Source: Gelatiniphilus marinus (GTDB lineage: Bacteria > Bacteroidota > Bacteroidia > Flavobacteriales > Flavobacteriaceae). From it: a stretch of 64,000 nt of DNA. Location of the stretch: NCBI RefSeq assembly GCF_042678305.1, contig NZ_JBHUDT010000002.1; one strand, given 5' to 3'. A program made the position numbers and the translations under genes. The notes under the pieces are model-generated. The model saw nothing but the letters and a program-made list of their open reading frames with translations, ran no database searches and had not been told where the DNA came from. This document shows, in pieces, positions 17,939-26,065 of this stretch; the stretch's first letter is position 1; every line of letters begins with the position of its first letter.

Positions 17939-18469
17939 ATGAACGACGACATAAAAACATTTACATTTTCAATTTACACTGAAAACACCATCGGTTTATT
18001 AAATCGTATATCTGCCATCTTTCAGCGCAGACACATCAATATAGAAAGCCTAACAACTTCACAATCAGAGATTGAAGGCGTAAACCGTTTTGTAATTGTG
18101 GTTAATATCACAGAAACCCAAGCCAAAAAAATAAGCGGACAGTTCGAGAAGCAGGTTGAAGTGATTCGCGCCTACTACCATACCGAGGAAGAAACCATCT
18201 ACCAAGAATCGGGCATGTTTAAAATTAAGTCGGACCTGTTGTTTGAAGAACCCCAGATCCAGAACATAATCAAAGAAAGCAACTCCAGGATTGTAACCGT
18301 AAACAAAGCCTTTTTTGTACTAGAAAAATCTGGAAGAAGGCAAGAAATCGAGTTGTTGCGACGCGAATTAAACGCTTTTGGTATTATGCAGTTTGTGCGT
18401 TCTGGCCGCATAGCCGTAACCAAAGAAGAAATGAAAATAACCGAAATGCTTAAAGCATTCAATAACTAA
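17939..18469 (+). CDS. ilvH: Acetolactate synthase, small (regulatory) subunit
   Basis: 176 residues. The ACT domain occupies residues 7-80 (FSIYTENTIGLLNRISAIFQ, RRHINIESLTTSQSE), the valine feedback site of the holoenzyme. The C-terminal ALS_ss_C domain follows (IVTVNKAFFVLEKSGRR). It lies 118 nt after ilvB and 19 nt before ilvC. Confidence 0.95.
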   Translation: MNDDIKTFTFSIYTENTIGLLNRISAIFQRRHINIESLTTSQSEIEGVNRFVIVVNITETQAKKISGQFEKQVEVIRAYYHTEEETIYQESGMFKIKSDLLFEEPQIQNIIKESNSRIVTVNKAFFVLEKSGRRQEIELLRRELNAFGIMQFVRSGRIAVTKEEMKITEMLKAFNN

Positions 18470-18488
18470 TAATAACATAATAATAAAA

Positions 18489-19964
18489 ATGGGAAATTAT
18501 TTCAACACCCTTTCATTACGAGACAAATTAAGCCAATTGGCAAAGTGTAGGTTTATGGATGCTTCTGAGTTTGAAGATGGCGTAAACGCTTTAAAAGGAA
18601 AAAAAATAGTGATAGTGGGCTGTGGTGCCCAAGGCTTAAACCAAGGGTTGAACATGCGCGACTCCGGTTTAGACATATCGTACGCCTTGCGCGATGCAGC
18701 CATTGCAGAAAAGCGCGCTTCTTTTGTAAATGCCACAGAAAACGGCTTTAATGTTGGCACTTACCAAGAACTCATACCTACAGCAGATTTGGTGCTAAAC
18801 TTAACCCCAGATAAACAGCACACCAATGTTGTAAACACAGTAATGCCTTTAATGAAACAGGGAGCTACCCTATCGTATTCACATGGTTTTAATATAGTTG
18901 AAGAAGGTATGCAAATCCGTAAAGACCTTACCGTTATTATGGTAGCGCCAAAATGCCCGGGCACCGAGGTAAGAGAAGAATACAAAAGAGGTTTTGGTGT
19001 ACCAACACTAATAGCAGTACACGATGAAAACGACCCAGAAGGAAAAGGTTGGGCACAAGCTAAAGCCTATGCCGTAGCTACCGGTGGCGATAGAGCTGGC
19101 GTTTTAGCATCGTCTTTTATAGCTGAAGTGAAAAGTGATTTAATGGGCGAACAAACCATTCTTTGTGGGTTGTTACAAACAGGTTCTATCCTTTGTTTTG
19201 ATAAAATGATAGAAAAAGGAATCGATGCCGGTTATGCTTCAAAATTAATTCAATATGGATGGGAAACCATTACCGAAGGTTTAAAATACGGAGGTATTAC
19301 CAATATGATGGATAGGCTTTCAAATCCAGCAAAAATAAAAGCCTTTGAATTATCTGAAGAATTAAAAGACATCATGCGACCGTTATTCCATAAACACATG
19401 GACGATATTATTGAAGGTCGTTTTTCTGCAGGCATGATGGCCGATTGGGCAAACGATGATAAAGATTTGTTGGGCTGGAGAGCTGAAACTGCTGAAACTG
19501 CTTTCGAAAAAACACCTGCAGGCGATGTCGAAATTTCAGAGCAAGAATACTACGATAATGCAGTACTAATGGTAGCCATGGTTAGAGCAGGAGTGGAGTT
19601 GGCCTTTGAATCCATGACAGAGTCTGGTATAATTGATGCTTCTGCATATTACGAATCTTTACACGAAACACCTCTTATAGCCAACACCATTGCAAGAAAA
19701 AAATTATATGAAATGAATAGTGTAATCTCTGATACAGCAGAGTACGGTTGCTATTTATTCGATCATGCTTGTAAGCCTTTATTAGCAGATTTTATGAAGA
19801 AAATTGATACTGATGTTATTGGTAAAACCTATGCCGCCGATAATGGCGACGGTGTGGACAATGCAAGGTTAATTGAGGTTAATGCAGCTTTAAGAAACCA
19901 CCCCGTTGAAAAGGTTGGTGCTTTCTTGAGAGCCTCAATGACTGCTATGAAACCCATAGTTTAA
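18489..19964 (+). CDS. ilvC: Ketol-acid reductoisomerase, class II
   Basis: 491 residues, the long E. coli-like class II form with duplicated C-terminal knot domain. The Rossmann NADPH motif is GCGAQGLNQGLNMRDSG near residues 45-61. Metal-binding Asp/Glu appear in EVKSDLMGEQTILCG near 213-227, with a second copy of the domain towards the C-terminus. It isomerises and reduces acetolactate and acetohydroxybutyrate. It is in the operon between ilvH and ilvA. Confidence 0.97.
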   Translation: MGNYFNTLSLRDKLSQLAKCRFMDASEFEDGVNALKGKKIVIVGCGAQGLNQGLNMRDSGLDISYALRDAAIAEKRASFVNATENGFNVGTYQELIPTADLVLNLTPDKQHTNVVNTVMPLMKQGATLSYSHGFNIVEEGMQIRKDLTVIMVAPKCPGTEVREEYKRGFGVPTLIAVHDENDPEGKGWAQAKAYAVATGGDRAGVLASSFIAEVKSDLMGEQTILCGLLQTGSILCFDKMIEKGIDAGYASKLIQYGWETITEGLKYGGITNMMDRLSNPAKIKAFELSEELKDIMRPLFHKHMDDIIEGRFSAGMMADWANDDKDLLGWRAETAETAFEKTPAGDVEISEQEYYDNAVLMVAMVRAGVELAFESMTESGIIDASAYYESLHETPLIANTIARKKLYEMNSVISDTAEYGCYLFDHACKPLLADFMKKIDTDVIGKTYAADNGDGVDNARLIEVNAALRNHPVEKVGAFLRASMTAMKPIV

Positions 19965-19977
19965 TATAAAATTTTAT

Positions 19978-20006
19978 CCTGCAAGATTTCCCATAAACCT
20001 TGTAGG
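19978..20006. repeat. Hairpin in the ilvC-ilvA gap
   Basis: CCTGCAAG (19978-19985) pairs with CTTGTAGG (19999-20006), with one G-U pair. This is one of several palindromes sitting in short gaps inside the ilv and arg operons. Confidence 0.45.
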
Positions 20007-20025
20007 TATTTTTAAAATACAATTA

Positions 20026-21291
20026 ATGAATCAGGAAAAAACCACATATTTTCCTAGTATTAGTGATATAAAGAAAGCTGCCGATACCATTAAAAACGTA
20101 TCGGCAGTTACCCCTTTAAGTCTTAGTTTTAGATACTCAGAAGCGTATCAAGCTGAAGTTTATTTTAAGCGCGAAGACCTGCAGCAGGTTCGGTCGTACA
20201 AAATTAGAGGTGCTTATAACAAAATAAGTTCGTTGTCTAAAGAAGAAGCCAAGAACGGTGTGGTCTGTGCCAGTGCAGGAAACCATGCCCAAGGTGTTGC
20301 ATTATCTTGTAAACTCTTAAAAATAAAGGGAGTTATTTTTATGCCAGCACCCACACCAAACCAAAAAGTAGAGCAGGTTAAAATGTTTGGCGGCGATTAT
20401 GTTTCTATCGTTTTAGAAGGCGATACTTTTGATGATGCTTATCATTTGGCAAAAACCGAATGCGAACAATTAAACAAAACATTTATTCATCCTTTTAACG
20501 ACAAGAAAGTTATTGAAGGACAAGCCACCATTGCTCTTGAGATTTTAGAGCAAGCCACAAAACCTATTGATTATGTATTTGTTGCGGTTGGTGGTGGCGG
20601 ATTAGCAGCAGGTTTATCAACTGTTTTTAAGCAACTGTCTCCGCAAACCAAAATAATTGGTGTTGAGCCAGAAGGAGCACCATCTATGTCAACTTCAATA
20701 GATAACAATAAAATTATCACTTTAGGTAATATAGAGAAATTTATTGACGGTGCTGCTGTTAAGCGTGTTGGCGATTTAAACTTTGCCATTTGTAAGCAAA
20801 ACCTAGATGACATGATTTGCATACCCGAAGGTAAGGTGTGCCAAACCATTTTAGACCTGTACAACAAAGACGCAATAGTTGTTGAGCCAGCAGGTGCTTT
20901 AAGTATTTCGGCTTTGGATTATTATACCAATAAGATAAAAAACAAGAATGTAGTCTGTATAGTTAGCGGTAGTAATAACGATATTACAAGAACCTCTGAA
21001 ATTAAAGAACGTGCTTTGTTATATACTAATTTAAAGCATTATTTTATTATCAAGTTTCCGCAACGTGCTGGGGCACTAAAAGAATTTGTAGTTGATATTT
21101 TGGGTGAAGGCGATAATATTACCTATTTTCAATATGCAAAAAAAACAAATCGAGAAAACGGATACGCCGTTGTTGGTATAGAATTAAAAGCTTCGACTGA
21201 TCTGCAGCCATTGATTGACAAAATGAAACAGCATAATTTTTACGGCGATTACTTAAACAACAAACCCGATTTGTTTCAGTTCTTGGTATAA
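20026..21291 (+). CDS. ilvA: Threonine dehydratase (deaminase), biosynthetic
   Basis: 421 residues. A PLP enzyme that makes 2-ketobutyrate from threonine, the first committed step to isoleucine. PLP lysine is in SYKIRGAYNK near residue 60, the glycine loop is VGGGGLAAG near 188, and ASAGNHAQGV is the substrate loop. A single ACT-like regulatory domain ends the protein (FIIKFPQRAGALKEFVVD onward), consistent with the short allosteric form. Last gene of the ilv operon; leuABCD are not present here. Confidence 0.95.
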   Translation: MNQEKTTYFPSISDIKKAADTIKNVSAVTPLSLSFRYSEAYQAEVYFKREDLQQVRSYKIRGAYNKISSLSKEEAKNGVVCASAGNHAQGVALSCKLLKIKGVIFMPAPTPNQKVEQVKMFGGDYVSIVLEGDTFDDAYHLAKTECEQLNKTFIHPFNDKKVIEGQATIALEILEQATKPIDYVFVAVGGGGLAAGLSTVFKQLSPQTKIIGVEPEGAPSMSTSIDNNKIITLGNIEKFIDGAAVKRVGDLNFAICKQNLDDMICIPEGKVCQTILDLYNKDAIVVEPAGALSISALDYYTNKIKNKNVVCIVSGSNNDITRTSEIKERALLYTNLKHYFIIKFPQRAGALKEFVVDILGEGDNITYFQYAKKTNRENGYAVVGIELKASTDLQPLIDKMKQHNFYGDYLNNKPDLFQFLV

Positions 21292-21410
21292 ACTAAATCG
21301 TAAGCATTTTAATGATTGTCGGTAATGTAACATAATTTGTTCGAAACCCGGACTCGATAGTTATTGGGATTGCTTTAGGGTTTCAATCGGCAAATCGCTA
21401 CCTGTCAAAT

Positions 21411-21449
21411 AGTAATGAGATGCTGAAACAAGTTCAGCATCTCATTACT
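21411..21449. repeat. Perfect 17-bp palindrome, likely bidirectional terminator
   Basis: AGTAATGAGATGCTGAA (21411-21427), loop acaag, then its exact reverse complement to 21449. It lies between the convergent ilvA and Gfo/Idh genes. Sequence type (tgctgaaacaagttcagca) suggests a dispersed repeat used as a terminator. Confidence 0.6.
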
Positions 21450-21478
21450 TTATATTTGCTTATATACAAAAGATGTTA

Positions 21479-22912
21479 TCAAAATTCTCGATATTTACCT
21501 TCTAAATATGTATTGGCCTCTTTTGTAGAAAACTTGCCTTTTTTACTGTTCCAGCGTAGGGTTTTGTTAGGAAAACGGCCTGCAATAACTCCTAAAAGGA
21601 TGGTTTCGGTTAGCTTTGCAGCATAAGAAAACGGTGCGCTACAGGTGTCTTTACCTAAACAAGCATCTACAAATTGATGGTAATGTTTCGGACCTTCAGT
21701 AGCATAATTACGAATAGGTTCTCCCATATTGTTTTCTTTTTCAATGGCTTTAATTTCAGATGAAATATCTACATATTCGCCGTTTACAATTTTCTTGGGC
21801 AATTGCATAAAATGAGGCAAGAGCAAACGCCCTTTTTCGCCAACAAACATAGCGCCTTGTTCGGGCAAACTTCCGTCGTTGGTGATTTTAGTTTCAAGAG
21901 ATGTTTTGTCTTCTAAAGACTTTTCATTTTTAACCATAGCCTTGTCTTTGCTTATTGCACCGGGCAATATTAAATCCTTATGGGGTCTTGGAGCTCCTGG
22001 GCCATCGTACCAAATCCATTTTAAGGTTTTGGTGGTGTATTTGGTTTGTGGGAATTTATAAGTAACAATATTGTTTTCCGGATACCCAAAGCCGTTCGGC
22101 TCACGACATTCGTTTTTTATGGTCTTGGGCACGTCAAGCTCTAGAGCGTTGTACGGTGTATCAAAAATATGAACGCCCATATCGCCAAGTGTGCCACAGC
22201 CGTAATCCATAAGTTTTCGCCAATTCATGGGGTGATAAACTTCATTTTTATAGGGGCGTTTAGCCGATGTGCCTAACCATAGGTTCCAATCTAGGGTTTC
22301 CGGAATGGGGTCGCTTCCCGTTGGCGGCTCACCATCGTATCCCCAATTTTTAGGCGACCATGCGTGTACGGTATGTACTTTACCTATAATACCAGATTGT
22401 ATGAGTAAGGTGGCTAGTTTGTAATCGTAAAAAGAATGTACTTGAATACCCATTTGTGTTACCAAGTTTTTTTCTTTAGCGAGTTTGCTCATCGCTCTAG
22501 CTTCAGATACATGGTGCGTTAATGGTTTTTGGCAATATACGGGTTTATTCATGTTCATGGCAAGTATAGATGCCGGAGCATGGGTGTGGTCTGGAGTTGA
22601 AACTATTACGGCATCAATTTCATTTCTCATTTCCTTCAGCATAATCCGGTAATCTGAAAAAGTTTTAGCTTTAGGGTATAATTGGTGTGCATTGTTGAGG
22701 TAGTTTGAATCTACATCGCACAAGGCAACAACATCAACTAGAGGGTGGGATGCTGTGTCTTTAAGATCGGCTAATCCCATGTTGCCAACCCCAATATGTG
22801 CCGTTCTAAGTCGGCCTGTTTTGGTTTTGCTAGCACTCATTACTATTGAAGGCGCTAAGGCCAAACCTACAACGCCCAAGCCGCTTTTTTTTAAAAAATC
22901 TCTTTTGTCCAT
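21479..22912 (-). CDS. Gfo/Idh/MocA-family oxidoreductase with Tat-like signal
   Basis: 477 residues. The N-terminus MDKRDFLKKSGLGVVGLALA resembles a twin-arginine signal with Lys-Arg in place of Arg-Arg, so periplasmic export is likely. The Rossmann NAD(P) motif is HIGVGNMGLADL near residue 39, the catalytic-type segment is CQKPLTHHVSEARAM near 129, and the C-terminal domain follows. The family oxidises sugars or sugar glycosides, including 3-keto formation. It is 10 nt from a 3-keto-disaccharide hydrolase-domain lipoprotein, suggesting a 3-keto-glycoside pathway. Confidence 0.9.
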   Translation of the reverse strand: MDKRDFLKKSGLGVVGLALAPSIVMSASKTKTGRLRTAHIGVGNMGLADLKDTASHPLVDVVALCDVDSNYLNNAHQLYPKAKTFSDYRIMLKEMRNEIDAVIVSTPDHTHAPASILAMNMNKPVYCQKPLTHHVSEARAMSKLAKEKNLVTQMGIQVHSFYDYKLATLLIQSGIIGKVHTVHAWSPKNWGYDGEPPTGSDPIPETLDWNLWLGTSAKRPYKNEVYHPMNWRKLMDYGCGTLGDMGVHIFDTPYNALELDVPKTIKNECREPNGFGYPENNIVTYKFPQTKYTTKTLKWIWYDGPGAPRPHKDLILPGAISKDKAMVKNEKSLEDKTSLETKITNDGSLPEQGAMFVGEKGRLLLPHFMQLPKKIVNGEYVDISSEIKAIEKENNMGEPIRNYATEGPKHYHQFVDACLGKDTCSAPFSYAAKLTETILLGVIAGRFPNKTLRWNSKKGKFSTKEANTYLEGKYREF

Positions 22913-22922
22913 ACCGTATGTT

Positions 22923-23714
22923 TTATAGTCTTTTTATCTTAATATTTCTAAACCAAATGGGGCTAGCATGGTCTTGAAGCCCGATGTAGCCCGTTTTATA
23001 TATGCCGTAATTAGGGCTGTTCTTCCATTTGTCGGAATTCTTTTTTTCTTCCCAAGCTTCGTCCCAGGGTACAAACGATAATAGTTTTTTGCCGTTTAAC
23101 CAATGCTCGACTCTTTCTGGGGTAAATATGATTTTTGAAGTGTTCCATTCACCAATCGGATTTAATTGTTTTTGAGATTGGTCTGCTGGATGCATGGCAT
23201 AATCAGATCCTGTTTTTTGCAAAGGTTTTAGTTCTTCCGGTTTTTCGGTGTAGCCCAAACTTTTGTTATAAGCCGTAAGATCGTGTATTTCGGCATAGCC
23301 TAAATCGTCTATAAGCTGATATTCGGGGGCTATTTCAGGAATACTAGTATGCCCTTCTTTTACATGATAAAAAATGCCGCTATTTCCTCCTTTTGGTAGT
23401 TTCCATTCTACATGCAGCTCAAAATTATCAAACTCTTCGGCGGCATATATAATGTCTTTTCCGCCTTTGTAGTTTTGTTCTAAGCCTAATTTGGTGTCAA
23501 AGGTTAGTACGCTGTCTTTTATGGTCCAACCGGGTGGCAAAGCCTCTTCGTTGTATGCGCGCCAACCGTTTAAACTAGAGCCGTTAAAAAGATAGATCCA
23601 TGCATCAGAGGCTAGCTCTGTGTTTTGGGTTGGTGTTAATGGCTTTGTTTTTTTATCAGATTTACAAGAAAAAAGAAAAAAGCTAATTGCTAAAACCGAA
23701 ATTAAATGTTTCAT
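22923..23714 (-). CDS. 3-keto-disaccharide hydrolase (DUF1080) domain lipoprotein
   Basis: 263 residues with the lipoprotein signal MKHLISVLAISFFLFSCKSD (Cys17). A concanavalin-like DUF1080 domain covers most of the mature part: WIYLFNGSSLNGWR near residue 40, EWKLPKGGNSGIFYHVKEG near 105, and GYIGLQDHASPIWFRNIKI at the end. DUF1080 proteins hydrolyse 3-keto-glycosides made by Gfo/Idh oxidoreductases, and the adjacent downstream gene encodes one. Export to the outer membrane or periplasm is expected. Confidence 0.9.
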   Translation of the reverse strand: MKHLISVLAISFFLFSCKSDKKTKPLTPTQNTELASDAWIYLFNGSSLNGWRAYNEEALPPGWTIKDSVLTFDTKLGLEQNYKGGKDIIYAAEEFDNFELHVEWKLPKGGNSGIFYHVKEGHTSIPEIAPEYQLIDDLGYAEIHDLTAYNKSLGYTEKPEELKPLQKTGSDYAMHPADQSQKQLNPIGEWNTSKIIFTPERVEHWLNGKKLLSFVPWDEAWEEKKNSDKWKNSPNYGIYKTGYIGLQDHASPIWFRNIKIKRL

Positions 23715-24020
23715 TGTAATAAAATTAAACTGTTAAAGGGTGCAAAATTGGTGTGTTTAATACCCGTACTAATATATGTAAAATAGATAAATTAAAGTAT
23801 AGGCGGCAAGTCTTTATTATACAGATAGCGTGTTTTTGCCGATGAACAACCTAAAACCAAAAAAAATAACAGGCGAAAACGTTTTAGTCCTAAATTTTTT
23901 GTTGTTATACAACTAAAGTGTTAAGGATTTTGCATTTCTTTAAAAAAAACGCTAAAATCCAGAAGTGCATCTTTTAAAATATTTTTATTTTCGTTGATAT
24001 TTAAAAACCTTAATTTTAAT
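23715..24020. other. Divergent intergenic region (DUF1080 lipoprotein / gapN)
   Basis: 306 nt without a gene. It contains a small dyad GTTGT-tat-ACAAC near 23903 and a possible -7 box TATTTTCG at 23986-23993 before gapN (one mismatch to TAnnTTTG). I see nothing else of note. Confidence 0.4.
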
Positions 24021-25613
24021 ATGAAAACTACTTTTTCAGAAATTCCAGATGCTTATAAAATAAAATCGCTCATACATCAAAAAACCTATTTGGTAGATGG
24101 CGAATTAAAAGTATGGGAGGGAGAGCAGGCAGAAGTGTATTCTACCATATCCTCTACAGAAACTTATAAGCCTACGCTATTGGGCACAATTCCGCAGTTA
24201 GGTGAGAAAGAAGCTTTAGATGTTTTAAATTCCGCTTGTAAAGCATATAATAACGGTCAAGGTTTATGGCCAACCATGAAGGTAATAGACCGTATTGCCT
24301 GTATGGAAAAGTTTGTAGAACAAATGAAAACCAAGCGCGATGAGGTGGTTAAGCTTTTAATGTGGGAAATAGGGAAAAACCTAGGTGACTCAGAGAAGGA
24401 ATTTGATAGAACCGTTGATTATATTTACGACACCATTGAAGCCTACAAGCAAATAGACCGAAACTCGGCTAAGTTTCAAAAAAACTCGGGTGTTAATGCG
24501 CACATTCGCAGAGGGCCGTTAGGAGTTGTTTTGTGTTTAGGTCCTTACAATTATCCGCTTAACGAAACATTTACATTGCTTATCCCTGCCTTAATTATGG
24601 GAAACCCCGTAATCTTTAAACCTGCTAAAATAGGCGTTTTATTAATTTCGCCTTTATTAGAAGCTTTTCAAAATAGTTTCCCAAAAGGCGTAGTAAATGT
24701 TGTTTTTGGTCGAGGCCGTACTTTGGCAACGCCTATAATGAAATCTGGTAAAATAGATGTGTTGGCTTTAATAGGCAATAGTAAATCTGCTAACGCTTTG
24801 CAAGCGGTACATCCTAAAGGAAATAGGTTGCGTATGGTTTTAGGTTTAGAGGCTAAAAACCCAGCTATTGTATTACCCGATGCCGATTTAGATTTGGCTG
24901 TAGAGGAGTGTATTGCGGGAACATTATCCTTTAACGGGCAACGTTGTACAGCTCTAAAAGTATTGTACGTCCATGAATCTATAGTTGAAGAATTTAATAA
25001 ACGCTTTTCTAAAAAAGTAGATGCCCTAAAATTTGGAAACCCCTGGGAATCTGGTGCAAAATTAACACCGCTTCCTGAAGCCGATAAACCAGCTTATATT
25101 CAAGGATTAATTGATGATGCTTTAGAAAAAGGAGCAAAAAAGCTTAATCAAAAAGGAGGTAAAACCACTGAAAACTTTATTTTCCCTGCTGTTTTATATC
25201 CTGTTACAAAAGACATGCGAGTATATAAAGAAGAGCAATTTGGCCCTGTAATTCCTGTAGTACCGTTTTCTGATATTGAAGAACCGCTAAACGATATGGC
25301 CCAGTCTAACTACGGCCAGCAAGTAAGTTTGTTTGGCAAAGATATAGACACGCTTTCTCCGCTAATCGATGCCCTTGTAAATTTAGTTTGTAGGGTAAAC
25401 CTAAATAGCTCTTGCCAACGCGGACCAGACGTTTACCCATTTACAGGAAGAAAAGATTCGGCTTACGGGACACTAAGTGTGCACGATGCACTGCGTTCGT
25501 TTTCAATAAGAACATTTGTGGCATCAAAAGACAACGCTTATAACAATGCTATTTTAAAGGGCTTGTTAGATAAAAAATCGTCTAATTTTATAAGCACCGA
25601 TTATATTCTATAA
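24021..25613 (+). CDS. gapN: NADP-dependent glyceraldehyde-3-phosphate dehydrogenase, non-phosphorylating (GapN-like)
   Basis: 530 residues starting MKTTFSEIPDAYKIKSLIHQ. Aldehyde dehydrogenase fold: GPYNYPLNETFTLLIPALIM near residues 173-192, catalytic Glu in VLGLEAKNPAIVLPDADLDL near 275, and catalytic Cys in FNGQRCTALKV near 310. The C-terminal INLNSSCQRGP-like segment (here VNLNSSCQRGPDVYPFTGRK) is typical of GapN, which oxidises glyceraldehyde-3-phosphate to 3-phosphoglycerate with NADPH gain. An upstream TTG at 23994 is less likely than this ATG. Confidence 0.88.
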   Translation: MKTTFSEIPDAYKIKSLIHQKTYLVDGELKVWEGEQAEVYSTISSTETYKPTLLGTIPQLGEKEALDVLNSACKAYNNGQGLWPTMKVIDRIACMEKFVEQMKTKRDEVVKLLMWEIGKNLGDSEKEFDRTVDYIYDTIEAYKQIDRNSAKFQKNSGVNAHIRRGPLGVVLCLGPYNYPLNETFTLLIPALIMGNPVIFKPAKIGVLLISPLLEAFQNSFPKGVVNVVFGRGRTLATPIMKSGKIDVLALIGNSKSANALQAVHPKGNRLRMVLGLEAKNPAIVLPDADLDLAVEECIAGTLSFNGQRCTALKVLYVHESIVEEFNKRFSKKVDALKFGNPWESGAKLTPLPEADKPAYIQGLIDDALEKGAKKLNQKGGKTTENFIFPAVLYPVTKDMRVYKEEQFGPVIPVVPFSDIEEPLNDMAQSNYGQQVSLFGKDIDTLSPLIDALVNLVCRVNLNSSCQRGPDVYPFTGRKDSAYGTLSVHDALRSFSIRTFVASKDNAYNNAILKGLLDKKSSNFISTDYIL

Positions 25614-25640
25614 GCCTAGAAAAAATAATATTTTAATTAT

Positions 25641-25685
25641 ACCCTCTTTTATGTGAATTATTTAAAACTAAAAGAGGGTTTTTTA
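25641..25685 (+). terminator. gapN terminator
   Basis: ACCCTCTTTT (25641-25650) and AAAAGAGGGT (25670-25679) form a perfect 10-bp stem followed by a T run. It isolates gapN from the arg leader region. Confidence 0.85.
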
Positions 25686-25760
25686 TAAAATTCGATAATT
25701 ATTTAAAAAAAACACCATGCATTTGCCGATACTGTATTTTATTTTATAATTTTACACTCA

Positions 25761-25829
25761 ATGAATTCAAATAAAAATAAAATACGTACGTTTACTCCCA
25801 GTTTGCGCTCTCGCAAGCGCCGCCGCTAG
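25761..25829 (+). CDS. Predicted arginine leader peptide 1
   Basis: 22 codons too short for normal gene calling. It starts MNSNKNKI and ends SLRSRKRRR followed by TAG. Six arginines are present; five are CGC codons in the last seven positions (25806-25826), in an otherwise AT-rich gap. Its only plausible role is ribosome-mediated sensing of charged tRNA-Arg upstream of the arg operon. The start lies just after a possible promoter (TTTG at 25722-25725, 21-nt spacer, TAATTTTA at 25747-25754). Overlapping stems (TTGCG/CGCAA and GCGCT/AGCGC near 25803-25820) lie within the Arg codon stretch. Confidence 0.7.
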   Translation: MNSNKNKIRTFTPSLRSRKRRR

Positions 25830-25878
25830 TTCTTCTGTTTAGCCCCATTATCGTTACGTTAAATTTTATTTTTTTATC

Positions 25879-25971
25879 ATGTTTATATCAAGTTTTCAGT
25901 TTCAACAAACAACAATAGTTCCTTTTAATAGCAGGAATTTCGTTCGCCGTGTTTTTGTACGTCGCCCGTAA
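25879..25971 (+). CDS. Predicted arginine leader peptide 2
   Basis: 30 codons, starting MFISSFQFQQTT and ending RNFVRRVFVRRP followed by TAA. Five arginines lie in the last 12 residues, as AGG and two CGC-CGT/CGT-CGC pairs. It begins 49 nt after leader 1 stops and ends 94 nt before the first arg gene. Clustering of Arg codons at the 3' end repeats the leader 1 design. A hairpin with a short T run follows at 25990-26019. Confidence 0.65.
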   Translation: MFISSFQFQQTTIVPFNSRNFVRRVFVRRP

Positions 25972-25989
25972 GGGTATGTCTTAATATTA

Positions 25990-26019
25990 TTGAGCCTAGG
26001 TGAGTCCGGTTCAGCTTTT
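25990..26019 (+). promoter_or_regulatory. Candidate attenuator hairpin of the arg operon
   Basis: TTGAGCC (25990-25996) pairs with GGTTCAG (26008-26014), with two G-U or U-G pairs, and TTTT follows at 26016-26019. It is placed between leader 2 and the GNAT gene. The stem is modest, so the terminator role is inferred from position. Confidence 0.4.
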
Positions 26020-26065
26020 ATAAAACTACAATAAACCAAAACACAACATAAAACAAAACAAGATA

